Origin: Phycisphaerae bacterium
Lineage (GTDB): Bacteria > Planctomycetota > Phycisphaerae > Sedimentisphaerales > Anaerobacaceae
NCBI GenBank assembly: GCA_030604525.1
Contig: JAUVVQ010000008.1
Coordinates: forward strand, 1-64,000
Direction: 5' to 3'
DNA length: 64,000 bases
The translations under genes were made by a program, and so were the position numbers. Below, piece by piece: positions 9,501-19,142 of this stretch (positions are counted from its first letter, which is position 1; every line of letters starts with the position of its first letter). The notes under the pieces are model-generated. The model was not told where the DNA came from, did not search any database, and saw only the letters and a list, made by a program, of their open reading frames with translations.

Positions 9501-10823
9501 TTAATACTGGGGTATTTGCGTTATTTGTTTTGTCAATTCCCCCAAAAGTGCGTGCATCGCGGAATCGCTACAACTGGCTTTATCAATTTTGCTACAGGCA
9601 TGCATAACCGTCGTATGGTCTCGGCCACCAAGATGCCCCCCAATTTCCTCAAGACTATGTTTCGTAAGATTCCGCGCCAGATACATACATATTTGTCGAG
9701 GTTCCGTAATACTCTGACTCCTCTTTTTGCTCTGTAAATCCGCAAGTCGAACGTTAAAGTGGCTTTTTACTACTTCAATAATATCTGTTATACTGATGGG
9801 TTTCCGGGTTAAATTTATCTGTCCTTCCAATGCTGCTCGAGCTGATTTGAGTGTTATCTCTTCGCCTGACGTCGTTGCTACCGCATATATCGTCGTCAAT
9901 GCCCCTTCGAGCTCCCGAATATTCGCCTGAACCTTACGGGCAACATATTCCGCTATCTCATCGGAAATCTGTAAACCTCTCAGGTGTGCTTTCTTTTGAA
10001 CTATGGCAACACGCGTCTCATAACCAGGTGGGTCTATCCTCGCTACCAGGCCCCAGTTAAATCGGCTGATAAGACGCTCTTCCAGTGAGGGAATCTCGCC
10101 AGGCGGATTATCTGCGCTTAATATTATCTGTTTACCGTTATGATAAAGGGCGTTAAATGTGTGAAAAAACTCCTCCTGACTCTGCTCCCGCTCCCTGAGA
10201 AACTGAACGTCATCGATTACAAGCATATCCACCGTTCTAAAACGATTTTGAAAACCTGACAAATCGCCCTCTTCTATCCCTCGAATAAACTGGTTAACAA
10301 AATCTTCACAATTTAAAAGCTGGGTTACAAAAACCGTATGCTTACTCCTGACCTCGCTGCAGACGGCATGCAGAAGATGAGTCTTACCCAAACCGGAACT
10401 GCCATACAAAAAAAGAGGATTGTAAGTTGTTCCGGGCGATTGACCGACAGCTACGCAGCTCGCCTGGGCCAAACGATTGCTCGGACCTACCACAAAATTA
10501 TCAAATGTGTAATCCGGATGAAGCTTTAATCCTCCTGCAACTGATACTGTATCTCTGTTCTGCCTGCCCTGTTGATGGTCAACTTTGAAATCAATCGTGA
10601 TTAGATGTCCGGTCCTCTGCTGGCCTGCACGAGTAAAACTGCTTTTACAGTGTTTGTCTAAATAATCTGCCGTAGAGTCATCAGGGCAGCTTATCTCAAG
10701 CAAGCCGCCATTCAAATGCAATACCCGTAACTTATCAAACCATTTCCGACTGTTAACGGGGTCAAGGACTTTCGCTCGCTCCAGTATATCTGAAAATATG
10801 CTTTCTATCCCTTCGGAAGCCAA
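9501..10823 (-). CDS. dnaA: Chromosomal replication initiator protein DnaA
   Basis: DnaA binds origin DnaA boxes and opens the origin. With a TTG start at 10823 the product is 440 residues, in the normal size range. Domain I (DILERAKVLDP..WFDKLRVLHL) is followed by a linker, the AAA+ core with Walker A GSSGLGKT (about residues 141-148) and Walker B MLVIDDVQFL, then domain IV with the signature GGHLGGRDHTTVMHAC. The TTG at 10823 has AAGGAG eight bases upstream. A longer reading from a TTG at 10940 (479 residues) has only a weak ribosome binding site and would start almost at the predicted transcription start. It is divergent from ftsY; dnaN is not nearby. Confidence 0.95.
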   Translation of the reverse strand: MASEGIESIFSDILERAKVLDPVNSRKWFDKLRVLHLNGGLLEISCPDDSTADYLDKHCKSSFTRAGQQRTGHLITIDFKVDHQQGRQNRDTVSVAGGLKLHPDYTFDNFVVGPSNRLAQASCVAVGQSPGTTYNPLFLYGSSGLGKTHLLHAVCSEVRSKHTVFVTQLLNCEDFVNQFIRGIEEGDLSGFQNRFRTVDMLVIDDVQFLREREQSQEEFFHTFNALYHNGKQIILSADNPPGEIPSLEERLISRFNWGLVARIDPPGYETRVAIVQKKAHLRGLQISDEIAEYVARKVQANIRELEGALTTIYAVATTSGEEITLKSARAALEGQINLTRKPISITDIIEVVKSHFNVRLADLQSKKRSQSITEPRQICMYLARNLTKHSLEEIGGHLGGRDHTTVMHACSKIDKASCSDSAMHALLGELTKQITQIPQY

Positions 10824-10953
10824 AGACCTCACTCCTTCAAAATTCAATGCCAATAAATATATCCCCCATTGAATCCGCCGCTGCGGACTGCTAAGCCGGC
10901 CTATAAAGTTGATACTATCTAAAAATTGATTTCCCCGCAAGACCTATGATAGG

Positions 10954-10982
10954 AAATTAATCACATCCGTTGAATTTGTCAA
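10954..10982 (-). promoter_or_regulatory. Candidate dnaA promoter
   Basis: The minus strand has a perfect TTGACA (10977-10982), a 17-base spacer and TAATTT (10954-10959). Transcription would start near 10947, giving a leader of about 120 bases before the preferred dnaA start at 10823. The dnaA-ftsY intergenic region is AT-rich but shows no TTATCCACA-type DnaA box cluster, so it does not look like the origin. Confidence 0.45.
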
Positions 10983-11112
10983 CTAAAAATACGTTACTTT
11001 TTACTAAAATTAAAAAAACTTCGCACCAAAAATCAAAGAATATCTTGCTTGAAAATTCCTTCAATATTTGAGAAACTCTTTTGTCTATGATTTTTCTTAA
11101 GGAATGATGGTT

Positions 11113-12036
11113 ATGGGAATTTTTGCAAAAAGCGTCGATTATTTCAAAAATCGGCTTGGAAAAACGCGAAATAAGATAAACTCTTCGCTTTCTAAAATTA
11201 TTGCCTTAGGCAGAAACATCGACGACGACCTGCTCGATGAGCTTGAGGAGACTCTTATTACCGATGATATAGGTGTTGAAACTACCGAGAAACTCGTTGA
11301 GCAGCTAAGAACCGCCTATAAGGAAAGAAAAATTAAAAACACAGATGATATCATCCCCTTCCTCAAAGAGCATATCAAAAACTACTGGCCGGAACGCGAT
11401 AGAAAACTACACTCCGCAAAATCAGGACCCACTGTCATCCTCGTTGCAGGCGTCAACGGCTCAGGAAAAACCACGAGTATCGCAAAACTCGCATACATAC
11501 TGAATCAAAACAAAAAAAAAGTTATAGTCGCTGCCTGTGATACCTTCAGGGCTGCTGCCGTCGAACAACTCACAATCTGGGCACAGAGAATCGGCTCACA
11601 AATCATAAAACACAAAAGCGGCTCCGACCCCGCCGCCGTCGCCTTTGATGCCTGTCAGGCCGCTATCGCAAGAAATGCTGACTACCTCATACTCGATACC
11701 GCAGGAAGATTGCATACGCAAAAAGACCTTATGAAACAGCTAACAAAAATTCATGACGTCGTTGCTAAAAAAATACCAGACGCTCCAAATGAAGTCATTC
11801 TTGTTCTCGATGCCACAACAGGGCAGAATGCTGTAGTGCAGGCAAAAATGTTTACTCAGGCAATTAACGTTACCGGAATATTTCTTGCAAAACTCGATGG
11901 AACAGCGAGAGGAGGAATTGTTATCGCTATAAAAGACCAGCTTGACATCCCGGTAAAGTTCGTCGGTCTCGGCGAAAAACCCGAAGACATCGCTGAGTTC
12001 GACCCACAAACCTTTGTTGAAGCATTATTTAATTAA
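11113..12036 (+). CDS. ftsY: Signal recognition particle receptor FtsY
   Basis: 307 residues. FtsY is the membrane-associated GTPase that receives SRP-bound ribosomes and hands them to SecY. The N domain is a helical bundle (residues 1-100). The G domain has GVNGSGKT (113-120), the DTFRAAA insertion-box helix, DTAGRLHTQ and AKLDGTARGG, all hallmarks of FtsY rather than Ffh; there is no M domain. The long acidic A domain of E. coli FtsY is absent, as in many bacteria. ATG triplets occur at 11104, 11107 and 11113; the last is best spaced (nine bases) from AAGGA. The gene is divergent from dnaA and convergent with the pilus module. Confidence 0.96.
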   Translation: MGIFAKSVDYFKNRLGKTRNKINSSLSKIIALGRNIDDDLLDELEETLITDDIGVETTEKLVEQLRTAYKERKIKNTDDIIPFLKEHIKNYWPERDRKLHSAKSGPTVILVAGVNGSGKTTSIAKLAYILNQNKKKVIVAACDTFRAAAVEQLTIWAQRIGSQIIKHKSGSDPAAVAFDACQAAIARNADYLILDTAGRLHTQKDLMKQLTKIHDVVAKKIPDAPNEVILVLDATTGQNAVVQAKMFTQAINVTGIFLAKLDGTARGGIVIAIKDQLDIPVKFVGLGEKPEDIAEFDPQTFVEALFN

Positions 12037-12158
12037 GCATTCAAAGAAATACATCCAAAAAACTCAAACAAATGTGTGTATCTCTTTTAAATCGGACCAA
12101 TACAAACCCGCCCCACTTATGTGATTAAAATAAGAATGGAAGCTCTATGGATTTCGAC

Positions 12159-14123
12159 TTACTGGCTTTGCTCCTGCTGCTGTTCGACAATTTGCTGAAA
12201 TAATTGTTCCATCATCGATTTTCGCTGGCCGCCTTTACCCGTTGTGGTTAGAGAAGACTTGCTGCGCAGTAACGAACGACTGTTCCAGCCTCGCAATGGC
12301 TCCCGCTTCGCCTTCTCAGAAATAAGAATCTCATTGTATGTCAGACGTGCATCATTTGCCCAGTAAATAGATGTCACCGGCATATGTTTTATCTCTGTTC
12401 CGTCATAACTGTAAAGCATATCGTAATAACCCTGCCTGAGATTTTGACCTCCTACCCATTCATTTACCGGAACAATATCTACTAAAACAGTTCCTGTATC
12501 GTAATCAATCTGCTCAGGTATCTTAATCTCCTCTTTCTTGCCTTCTTTGCTCGATGTTTCTGTCTTAGCAACTTTTCCTATTTTTTCTCCTGGCTTCATT
12601 GACTTGAAAACTTTGCTGTACCAGTAACCCAGAACTAATTTGGAAACTTTTATATCTACGCTATTCGTAGCTTCTTGAACGCTAAGCGGAAAGAAGTACA
12701 TCCGGCCGGGGATACTTATGGGCTTAGTAACTTTCGCAAAGCTATCCCATAATATAACATCATCATTGTATGATTCGTAATCTTTCTCAAATTGACCAGT
12801 CCCCGCCAGCGGATTAAATACACCTAAACGTATCTGATAGCGGTAAGTTTTCTTCGGCTCTACTGTGTCATCGAAAGCCCATAACAATAACGGCTCACTC
12901 ATCTCGGAAAGTTTGCTGTTTTGAGTGAGCAATTGCTTCTTAAAGTCATTCTCGATATCTTGAATATTCGGTTTCTTTGGCTGATTTGTCTGTGTCGTGC
13001 CCGTCGCTTGCTGACCGGAGCCAGGTGTATTACTGCGGAATCTACCACCTTGTGTGGTGCGTGCGCCTCTGCCTGCTGCACCACCCTGGCCAAATAAGCT
13101 GCCAAGAGCTGACCCACCCGTAACTCCTCGACCCTTTGTCCTTGTTCTGCCCATCCCTCCCATTCGGTTTTGTCGATTAAGTTCATCGTCCTTTTTCTTT
13201 TTCTCGGCCTCTTTAAGCCGGTCCTCACGCTCTATGTCTTTACGATATTGCTCATACTTGCCGTGGAGACTTGGAGGATACCATTCTTGTTTTGGTGATG
13301 CAATTTTGTAAGGTTCCGGCTGTAACAAGTTCTTCATTACACTGAAGGAATTATATTGCAGCAAACGAACTGTCACACCTCCGTTCGGAAGATTATCCAC
13401 TTTTTCTACAATCTTAAACAGGTCTTTATGCGCTTCGATTTGTGCTCGGGGGACATGTTCCCACTCACCCCAACGACCGTCATCGGAAAGCTCTTGCCTT
13501 TGCAAATCAACTGCAGCGAATATCGGCTCTGCAAGACAAGGGTCTCGCCATTCTAAACGAACATCGCTGCCGGCATAAACTCGCTTGAAATCCTGATAAA
13601 GCTTTGATACATCGAGTTTGGCTTCAACTGTTACAACATCGATATCATTGGGCTCATGCTTGGCTTTGCGGTAAGAGTTTCGGACACTAACCTTTTCGGT
13701 GGGCACGTAAGCTACAAACCTGATGCGTTCTGCTGAAACATCTTGGAGCTCTTCTATAGACGGTACCGCATATTTCCGGTTGGATTTACGTATGTCTTTC
13801 TTTACCAAAGGGGGGATAGGCAATGTGATTTTACTGCTTAAATTACCTATCGGCGAACTGAATTGCGCAAGAAAGCTGTCATACTGCGGGATATATTCCG
13901 CCCTCGGCTCAGAAGCACGGCCAAGTTTAATCTTAAGTTCATCGGCTTGTTTTTGTATATAGCTGTCAAGTTCACCTGGGGTGAATTTCTTGCCATCATA
14001 AGCCACGTAATTCGGACTTATAACCACTTTGCTAAGTAGAAGCCAAAGGCATACTATTCCGACTATAACCAAAATTATCTTCTCTATATGCTGTTCCAGA
14101 AAGTCAAGACCTTTAATTTTCAT
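12159..14123 (-). CDS. Membrane-anchored protein of the pilus-like module (unknown family)
   Basis: 654 residues, not assigned to a family. A single transmembrane segment lies at residues about 14-32 after a short positively charged stretch, so the bulk is probably periplasmic. Residues about 286-320 are highly charged and likely coiled coil. Residues about 320-385 are low complexity, rich in Gly, Arg, Thr and Gln (GGMGRTRTKGRG and similar). A C-terminal folded part follows (YRYQIRLGVFNPLAG, VLVDIVPVNEW). It is the last gene of a three-gene operon with the PilO-like protein and the PilM-PilN fusion. Position alone suggests a PilP-like or alignment-complex role (inference). Confidence 0.7.
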   Translation of the reverse strand: MKIKGLDFLEQHIEKIILVIVGIVCLWLLLSKVVISPNYVAYDGKKFTPGELDSYIQKQADELKIKLGRASEPRAEYIPQYDSFLAQFSSPIGNLSSKITLPIPPLVKKDIRKSNRKYAVPSIEELQDVSAERIRFVAYVPTEKVSVRNSYRKAKHEPNDIDVVTVEAKLDVSKLYQDFKRVYAGSDVRLEWRDPCLAEPIFAAVDLQRQELSDDGRWGEWEHVPRAQIEAHKDLFKIVEKVDNLPNGGVTVRLLQYNSFSVMKNLLQPEPYKIASPKQEWYPPSLHGKYEQYRKDIEREDRLKEAEKKKKDDELNRQNRMGGMGRTRTKGRGVTGGSALGSLFGQGGAAGRGARTTQGGRFRSNTPGSGQQATGTTQTNQPKKPNIQDIENDFKKQLLTQNSKLSEMSEPLLLWAFDDTVEPKKTYRYQIRLGVFNPLAGTGQFEKDYESYNDDVILWDSFAKVTKPISIPGRMYFFPLSVQEATNSVDIKVSKLVLGYWYSKVFKSMKPGEKIGKVAKTETSSKEGKKEEIKIPEQIDYDTGTVLVDIVPVNEWVGGQNLRQGYYDMLYSYDGTEIKHMPVTSIYWANDARLTYNEILISEKAKREPLRGWNSRSLLRSKSSLTTTGKGGQRKSMMEQLFQQIVEQQQEQSQ

Positions 14124-14190
14124 CTTTTCTTCCCCATCTATTAAAATTATCTTTGAATATTAAATTACTCAAACTGTCGGCCATTATGAT

Positions 14191-15396
14191 TTAGAAGCTA
14201 CTGGATTTTTTCCCTTCTTCCTGCTCTTTCTTAACAGATTCCGGCTTGATTGACTCATAACCTTTCTTGTCAAATACATATTCGCAAACCAGGTTCAATA
14301 CAACCACCGCATCTTCTCCATAACGATACAGCTTATGTTCTTGTGTCTTAAGGTCCACCGGTTCTATTCTCGTTGTTAATATTGTTATCTGATTGTGTTT
14401 GAGATGTTGAACGGGTTTTGTGCCATCGAAACCTCTGAATGTGTGGTCTTTAGAACTGCAGAGCTCCTTCATAAAGGAGGAAACCCCTTCACTGCTGACT
14501 ACTACTGATACGTTAAAATGAACAATATCTATCTCTGTATTTGAAAATCTGCCTGTGCAGGGAATTTCAAGGCCATTGAACAAACTCGAAACATAATACG
14601 GGCTGCCTTTTTCACCCTTCTTGCTCCTGGAAGATGAAATATTCTCAGTGCTAAAACGAGTATACATAAGCCGTTTTACAGGAGATGTAAAAACACTGGT
14701 AGAACCTTCGTTCAACGAAGCTATGGTATCGACTACATCCTCGATTATCCAATAGCCCACTTGCCAGTGCCAGCAGTCTTTAACTGCTTTGGGAATACCT
14801 TCGTATTTATAATTCTCCCAGTATTTATAACCGGCAAATAGTGAAGGTGTGGCATAGAGAGAAATTGACTGGGCATTCTCTCGGCAAAGAACGCCTTCTA
14901 TCTCGGATTTAGTAGTGGAAGAACTTTGCCTCGTTGCACTCATACTCCTTCGCATCTCTGCTTGAGTCGGACAATCTCGAGCGTTCAGACTGGAAACAAA
15001 ACCCTCAATCAATTGACGATACTTTTGAGCAAACTCCTGGAAAATTAGTCTTGATGTCTCCTGTGGCTTGGGAAAGATATTATAACTTAAAAGCTCTCGT
15101 TCAGAAGTCTGATTGACTAATGAAACTATCTGTTTGGCGTCTTCTTCGTAAGCTTGTTGATACTGAAGCTCCTTTTTCCACTGCTCTTTTGGAGGAGCCG
15201 TCTTGATAAGGGAGTCAATCTGCCTGCCTTTAGATATGCTGTCCTGTTTAATCGCTGAACCAAGTTTATTACTTATAAGTTGAGTGGGGATAAAAATAAC
15301 TATCCCGACTACTGCAATTATTATTGGTACCACCAGCGATGCGTAACTTTTAAGAAAACTGAGTTTCCCAAGATTTTCTTTTAGTTTAGCGGCCAT
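14191..15396 (-). CDS. Single-pass membrane protein, positional PilO analogue
   Basis: 401 residues. A cytoplasmic N-terminus of about 18 residues precedes one transmembrane helix (about 19-40, SLVVPIIIAVVGIVIFIP). A helical or coiled segment rich in Lys, Glu and Gln follows, then a mixed alpha/beta C-terminal part (DIVHFNVSVVVSSEGVSSF, ITILTTRIEPVD). Bitopic topology plus coiled coil plus small ferredoxin-like end is how PilO looks. It sits between the PilM-PilN fusion and the 654-residue protein, 67 bases from the latter. I cannot show homology to PilO; the role is inferred from context. Confidence 0.65.
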   Translation of the reverse strand: MAAKLKENLGKLSFLKSYASLVVPIIIAVVGIVIFIPTQLISNKLGSAIKQDSISKGRQIDSLIKTAPPKEQWKKELQYQQAYEEDAKQIVSLVNQTSERELLSYNIFPKPQETSRLIFQEFAQKYRQLIEGFVSSLNARDCPTQAEMRRSMSATRQSSSTTKSEIEGVLCRENAQSISLYATPSLFAGYKYWENYKYEGIPKAVKDCWHWQVGYWIIEDVVDTIASLNEGSTSVFTSPVKRLMYTRFSTENISSSRSKKGEKGSPYYVSSLFNGLEIPCTGRFSNTEIDIVHFNVSVVVSSEGVSSFMKELCSSKDHTFRGFDGTKPVQHLKHNQITILTTRIEPVDLKTQEHKLYRYGEDAVVVLNLVCEYVFDKKGYESIKPESVKKEQEEGKKSSSF

Positions 15397-15471
15397 ATCT
15401 AACTCACAAATATAATTCTTCTCTCAACTTAATTCTTTACAAAATAAAGAATAACCTGAAACCTTTTATTA

Positions 15472-17679
15472 TTAATCACTCCCGCCAAATGCCGGAGAGG
15501 GTTCCTCCCAAACAAATTTCATATCTAATGCAAACCAGTGGTCATTGACCTGGTAAACAACATTGCCGGAGTTGTCCAGAACCTGTTTACCATTCGAGTC
15601 AAGCTCAGCAACTTTACTGATGATTTCTTTGGTCATCGGGTCAATCAACACTCGCTCCTCAGCGCTATTGTTATTCTTGTCTTTGGTTACCCTGGTATCC
15701 TCAATCCCAATCCCTTTTGGCATTTGATCAACGATGTCTATCTCTTTCGGCTGTTTTAAGTCAAATTGTTTCATATCGTCCTTTTTGTAGAGCTTAAAGG
15801 GACTGTTAGCATCCATAACTTCATCAAGATTCATCAATCTTGTAATAAATCCCCATTTACCCCGGTCGTCGCCTACTCCCGCAGGGTCCATTAACTCAAG
15901 CGGTTTCCTATAAGGAGTATAACCTGCAATGCTTACCACAAAGCCAGGTTGCATTATGGCTTCCGTTGATTTGGCGCCTTTTTTTCCTCTTGCAGTTGAT
16001 TTAATTACTCCATACGCGCTTTTTTTGCTTTTTCCACTCGCTTGTTGCATTAACAATTTCAATGCCTCCGCCATCCCGCTTCTCCTTTTACCCTTTTGCT
16101 CCCGCTTGCCTCCTGATACAAAATCCGTTGAACCAAATGACGCCGCATCAATATCGTCCGCAAAACGAACTGCCATACTCGTTACGAACATCTGCTTTCG
16201 GTCCTTGCGGGGAGTCCTCAATATCGTATTTATATCGGTTTTAGCAAAAGCTTGATAAAGCTCTTTCTGACCCGGGTTGTTCTCAGCGTTTGGAAGGGCT
16301 GAAAGAATCGTTTGATACATAGTCGGTACCACTTCGCGATACCGAAGGGATTTTTCAGCTTCTGCTATCAGCGACTGCGATTTAGGACTTTTACTCTTTT
16401 CACTCTGTAGTTTATTCTCTGCTGTATTGGCAGTCTGAATAACATTTTTTATCTGGGACCTGATGTTTGAATTAGTTTCGTATTTCATCCTGTCAAAAAA
16501 CGTCCTTGCAAAAGCCAACACTGATACCACCAAAAGAAGACAGGCCGCTACGGTAAAATATTTCGACTTGCGAACCCATTCCATAGAGCGGGATATGTTC
16601 TGAGGCAGAAGATTACTCTCTATCTTCCCCAACCCCAGACTTTGTAAAGCAAGGCCATATACCACTCCAAAGTCACTTACATGCTCGTGAAACTTCGCCT
16701 CTGAAACTTCTGAGCCAATCCCTAACTTCTTGAATGTATCCGGCTTCTCTACGGGAACGTTAAGCGTCTGTTGAAGATACTTAAGCAATCCTCGCATCTT
16801 GGTTCCGCCGCCAAACGCAATTGCCTTCACAAATTTAGTCTTTGCATTAGACCTGCTGTAAAAATTCAGCGACCGCTGTATCTCAGAACCTAAATCCGTA
16901 AACACCGGTTTCATCGCCTGATAAATCTGTCGGGCATATTTACTCATAGGTGCTGTACGCTTAAGCTTCTCTGCTTTGGCGAATTTGAGCTTAAAGCCTT
17001 CCGCTATCGCCTCGGTGAAATTATTACCTCCCATAGGAATGCTTCTCTGCCATACTGAGGATTCTGTGCAGACGACTAAATCTGTATTGTCAGCACCAAT
17101 ATCAAGAACGATGATGCCGTTCTGCTCGGATTTTTTCAAAATCTCTGAATATTCGTATGAAACAAAGTTATACAACGCCATCGGTGTCATCTGAACATAG
17201 CTCGGCTGGATACCCTCGCCGCCGAAGTAATTTAAAAGTGAATCAACCTCTTCGTTCTTGATTGCAAATATACCAACTATGTTTTCGCCTTTCTCTGTTT
17301 CTCCCATCAACTGCCAGTCCCACTGGATATCGTTAATATCAAATGGTATCTGTTGAGCCGCTTCAAACTTTACTATTTCGGGAATCCGTTTCTTCTCCAC
17401 CGGTGGCAGATTTACAAACCGGGCAAAACTGTTCTGGCTTGCCACCGATATAATGAGTTCGTCTTTGCCTATCTCGTTTTGAGTAACAAACTGACGCAGA
17501 CTCAAGGCAATCAGCTCATCTTTTTCAGTCTTCTCAACGCTGCTGGTAAGTATCTTGCCGTGTTGAATATTATCAAACCCGATTACTTCCAACGTGCCGG
17601 TTTCGATACTGAGATGTAATGCCTTTAGACCGTTATTTCCTAAATCTAATGCCCAGATTCTGCCGGTTTTAGAAGCCAT
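15472..17679 (-). CDS. pilM: PilM-PilN fusion: type IV pilus-like inner-membrane assembly protein
   Basis: 735 residues. Residues 1 to about 350 are a PilM/FtsA-like actin-fold ATPase: IWALDLGNNGLKALHL is the phosphate-1 loop, VLDIGADNTDLVV the phosphate-2 loop, and AIAFGGGTKMRGLLKYL the adenosine motif. NLLPQNISR (356-364) is the classic start of PilN, followed by a transmembrane helix (about 373-394) and a coiled, mostly periplasmic region to residue 735. PilM normally binds the NLLP peptide of a separate PilN; here both are on one chain. It leads a minus-strand operon with two other membrane proteins. Pilus, secretion and twitching systems all use this complex. No pilin or PilQ gene is visible in the window. 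Confidence 0.85.
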   Translation of the reverse strand: MASKTGRIWALDLGNNGLKALHLSIETGTLEVIGFDNIQHGKILTSSVEKTEKDELIALSLRQFVTQNEIGKDELIISVASQNSFARFVNLPPVEKKRIPEIVKFEAAQQIPFDINDIQWDWQLMGETEKGENIVGIFAIKNEEVDSLLNYFGGEGIQPSYVQMTPMALYNFVSYEYSEILKKSEQNGIIVLDIGADNTDLVVCTESSVWQRSIPMGGNNFTEAIAEGFKLKFAKAEKLKRTAPMSKYARQIYQAMKPVFTDLGSEIQRSLNFYSRSNAKTKFVKAIAFGGGTKMRGLLKYLQQTLNVPVEKPDTFKKLGIGSEVSEAKFHEHVSDFGVVYGLALQSLGLGKIESNLLPQNISRSMEWVRKSKYFTVAACLLLVVSVLAFARTFFDRMKYETNSNIRSQIKNVIQTANTAENKLQSEKSKSPKSQSLIAEAEKSLRYREVVPTMYQTILSALPNAENNPGQKELYQAFAKTDINTILRTPRKDRKQMFVTSMAVRFADDIDAASFGSTDFVSGGKREQKGKRRSGMAEALKLLMQQASGKSKKSAYGVIKSTARGKKGAKSTEAIMQPGFVVSIAGYTPYRKPLELMDPAGVGDDRGKWGFITRLMNLDEVMDANSPFKLYKKDDMKQFDLKQPKEIDIVDQMPKGIGIEDTRVTKDKNNNSAEERVLIDPMTKEIISKVAELDSNGKQVLDNSGNVVYQVNDHWFALDMKFVWEEPSPAFGGSD

Positions 17680-17753
17680 AATTTACCTCATTTTCAGACT
17701 TAAAGTTATTGGTCTTGTCAAAACTTCACAACAAATATAAATTATAACATATT

Positions 17754-19142
17754 ATGAACGCTTTTGCCATAAACACACTTGGCTGCAAAGTCAACCAGTA
17801 TGAAAGCCAGCAGATTCGAGAACTGCTCGAACAGATGGGTCTGACTATGGTGCTGACTGCTGACAGCCCTGATTTTGTAATTATAAATACCTGCTGTGTA
17901 ACCAGGTCTGCTTCTGCCAAGTCTCGACAATACATCCGAAAAGCTCAGAAGCTGAACCCTGAAGCCGAGATTATCATCTGCGGCTGCTTGGCGACAGCCC
18001 AACTTGATGAACTAAATGACATAGACGGCAAAGTTCATCTGATTGATAACCGTCGACACCTTGCAGGTCGGTTAAAAAAGATAATAAAAAATAAAATTAC
18101 CAACCAAAAAACACATACTTATCAAACACATCAACCAAAGGATATTAAAACAGAAATCCCTTCTAAAATCAAGTGTAAAAACGACTTGGACGGAATTTGT
18201 GAGCTTCCTTTATTAACTTGTTTTAAAGGGCATACCAGGGCATTCGTAAAAATCCAGGATGGCTGTGACGCATATTGCAGCTATTGTATCATACCCAAAA
18301 CACGACCGGTTGTTCACAGTATATCGGCTGAAAAGGTGCTCCGGCAGGTAAAAAATTTAGTTAATGCGGGGCATAAGGAAATTGTCGTAACCGGTGTGTT
18401 TTTAGGGGCTTACGGGCAGGATACCACAATCCGTAAGAGATGGAGCGATGGTAGAAACGCTAAGCTGGCAGAGCTTTTGGATAAGATGGCAGCGATAGCG
18501 GGTTTAGCACGCATTCGGCTAAGCTCGCTGGAGCCGGCAGATGTAACAGAGCGGCTGATTGATACATTTTGCAGGCATCGTAACATTATGCCGCATCTGC
18601 ACTTATCGCTTCAGTCCGGTTCGGATGCGATTTTGAAAAAGATGCGCAGGCAGTATGATATAAGCGAATTCAAAGAGAAGATTGATTTGATAAAATCCCG
18701 GCTGGACAGGCCTGCAATAACGACGGATATTATTGTCGGATTTCCAGGTGAGAGAGAGGAGGATTTTCAGCAGACGGCGGCATTGGCGAAGGAAGTCGGG
18801 TTTGCGAAGATGCATATATTCAGCTTTTCGCCGAGAGAAGGAACGTCCGCAGCGAAGATGCAAGATGCTGTTACAAATAGAGTTATAAAAAGTCGGTCGG
18901 CGATGCTGCATAATTTAGGTAACCAGTTAGGCAGGGATTTCAGGGAACAGTTTATCGGGGAAACGGATGCGGTTTTGCTTGAAAACGGCAGAGGACGGAT
19001 TTGCGGACGGAGTAAGCGGTATTTTATGGTTTCTGTCGAGGGAGACGGTTTTCAGTGTGAAAAAAACGCATTGGTTGAGGTAAAGCTGGTTAAAAACACT
19101 CCGGATGGGGCTGTTGGAGAGTTTATTCGAAGGATAGATTAG
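17754..19142 (+). CDS. mtaB: tRNA t6A37 methylthiotransferase MtaB
   Basis: 462 residues. It converts t6A to ms2t6A at position 37 of ANN-decoding tRNAs. The N-terminal UPF0004 domain begins TLGCKVNQYES and carries cluster-binding C11, C47 and C78. The radical SAM core has CDAYCSYC (C171, C175, C178), with LHLSLQSGSD and TDIIVGFPGE downstream. A C-terminal TRAM-like domain ends near residue 460. GCKVNQYES and overall length favour MtaB over MiaB or RimO. It is divergent from the PilM-PilN gene. The 5' gap of 74 bases is AT-rich but no clear promoter could be fixed. Confidence 0.92.
   Translation: MNAFAINTLGCKVNQYESQQIRELLEQMGLTMVLTADSPDFVIINTCCVTRSASAKSRQYIRKAQKLNPEAEIIICGCLATAQLDELNDIDGKVHLIDNRRHLAGRLKKIIKNKITNQKTHTYQTHQPKDIKTEIPSKIKCKNDLDGICELPLLTCFKGHTRAFVKIQDGCDAYCSYCIIPKTRPVVHSISAEKVLRQVKNLVNAGHKEIVVTGVFLGAYGQDTTIRKRWSDGRNAKLAELLDKMAAIAGLARIRLSSLEPADVTERLIDTFCRHRNIMPHLHLSLQSGSDAILKKMRRQYDISEFKEKIDLIKSRLDRPAITTDIIVGFPGEREEDFQQTAALAKEVGFAKMHIFSFSPREGTSAAKMQDAVTNRVIKSRSAMLHNLGNQLGRDFREQFIGETDAVLLENGRGRICGRSKRYFMVSVEGDGFQCEKNALVEVKLVKNTPDGAVGEFIRRID

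Noticed and set aside
10824-11112. Replication origin between dnaA and ftsY
   Set aside because: AT-rich, but no repeated DnaA boxes were seen on either strand.
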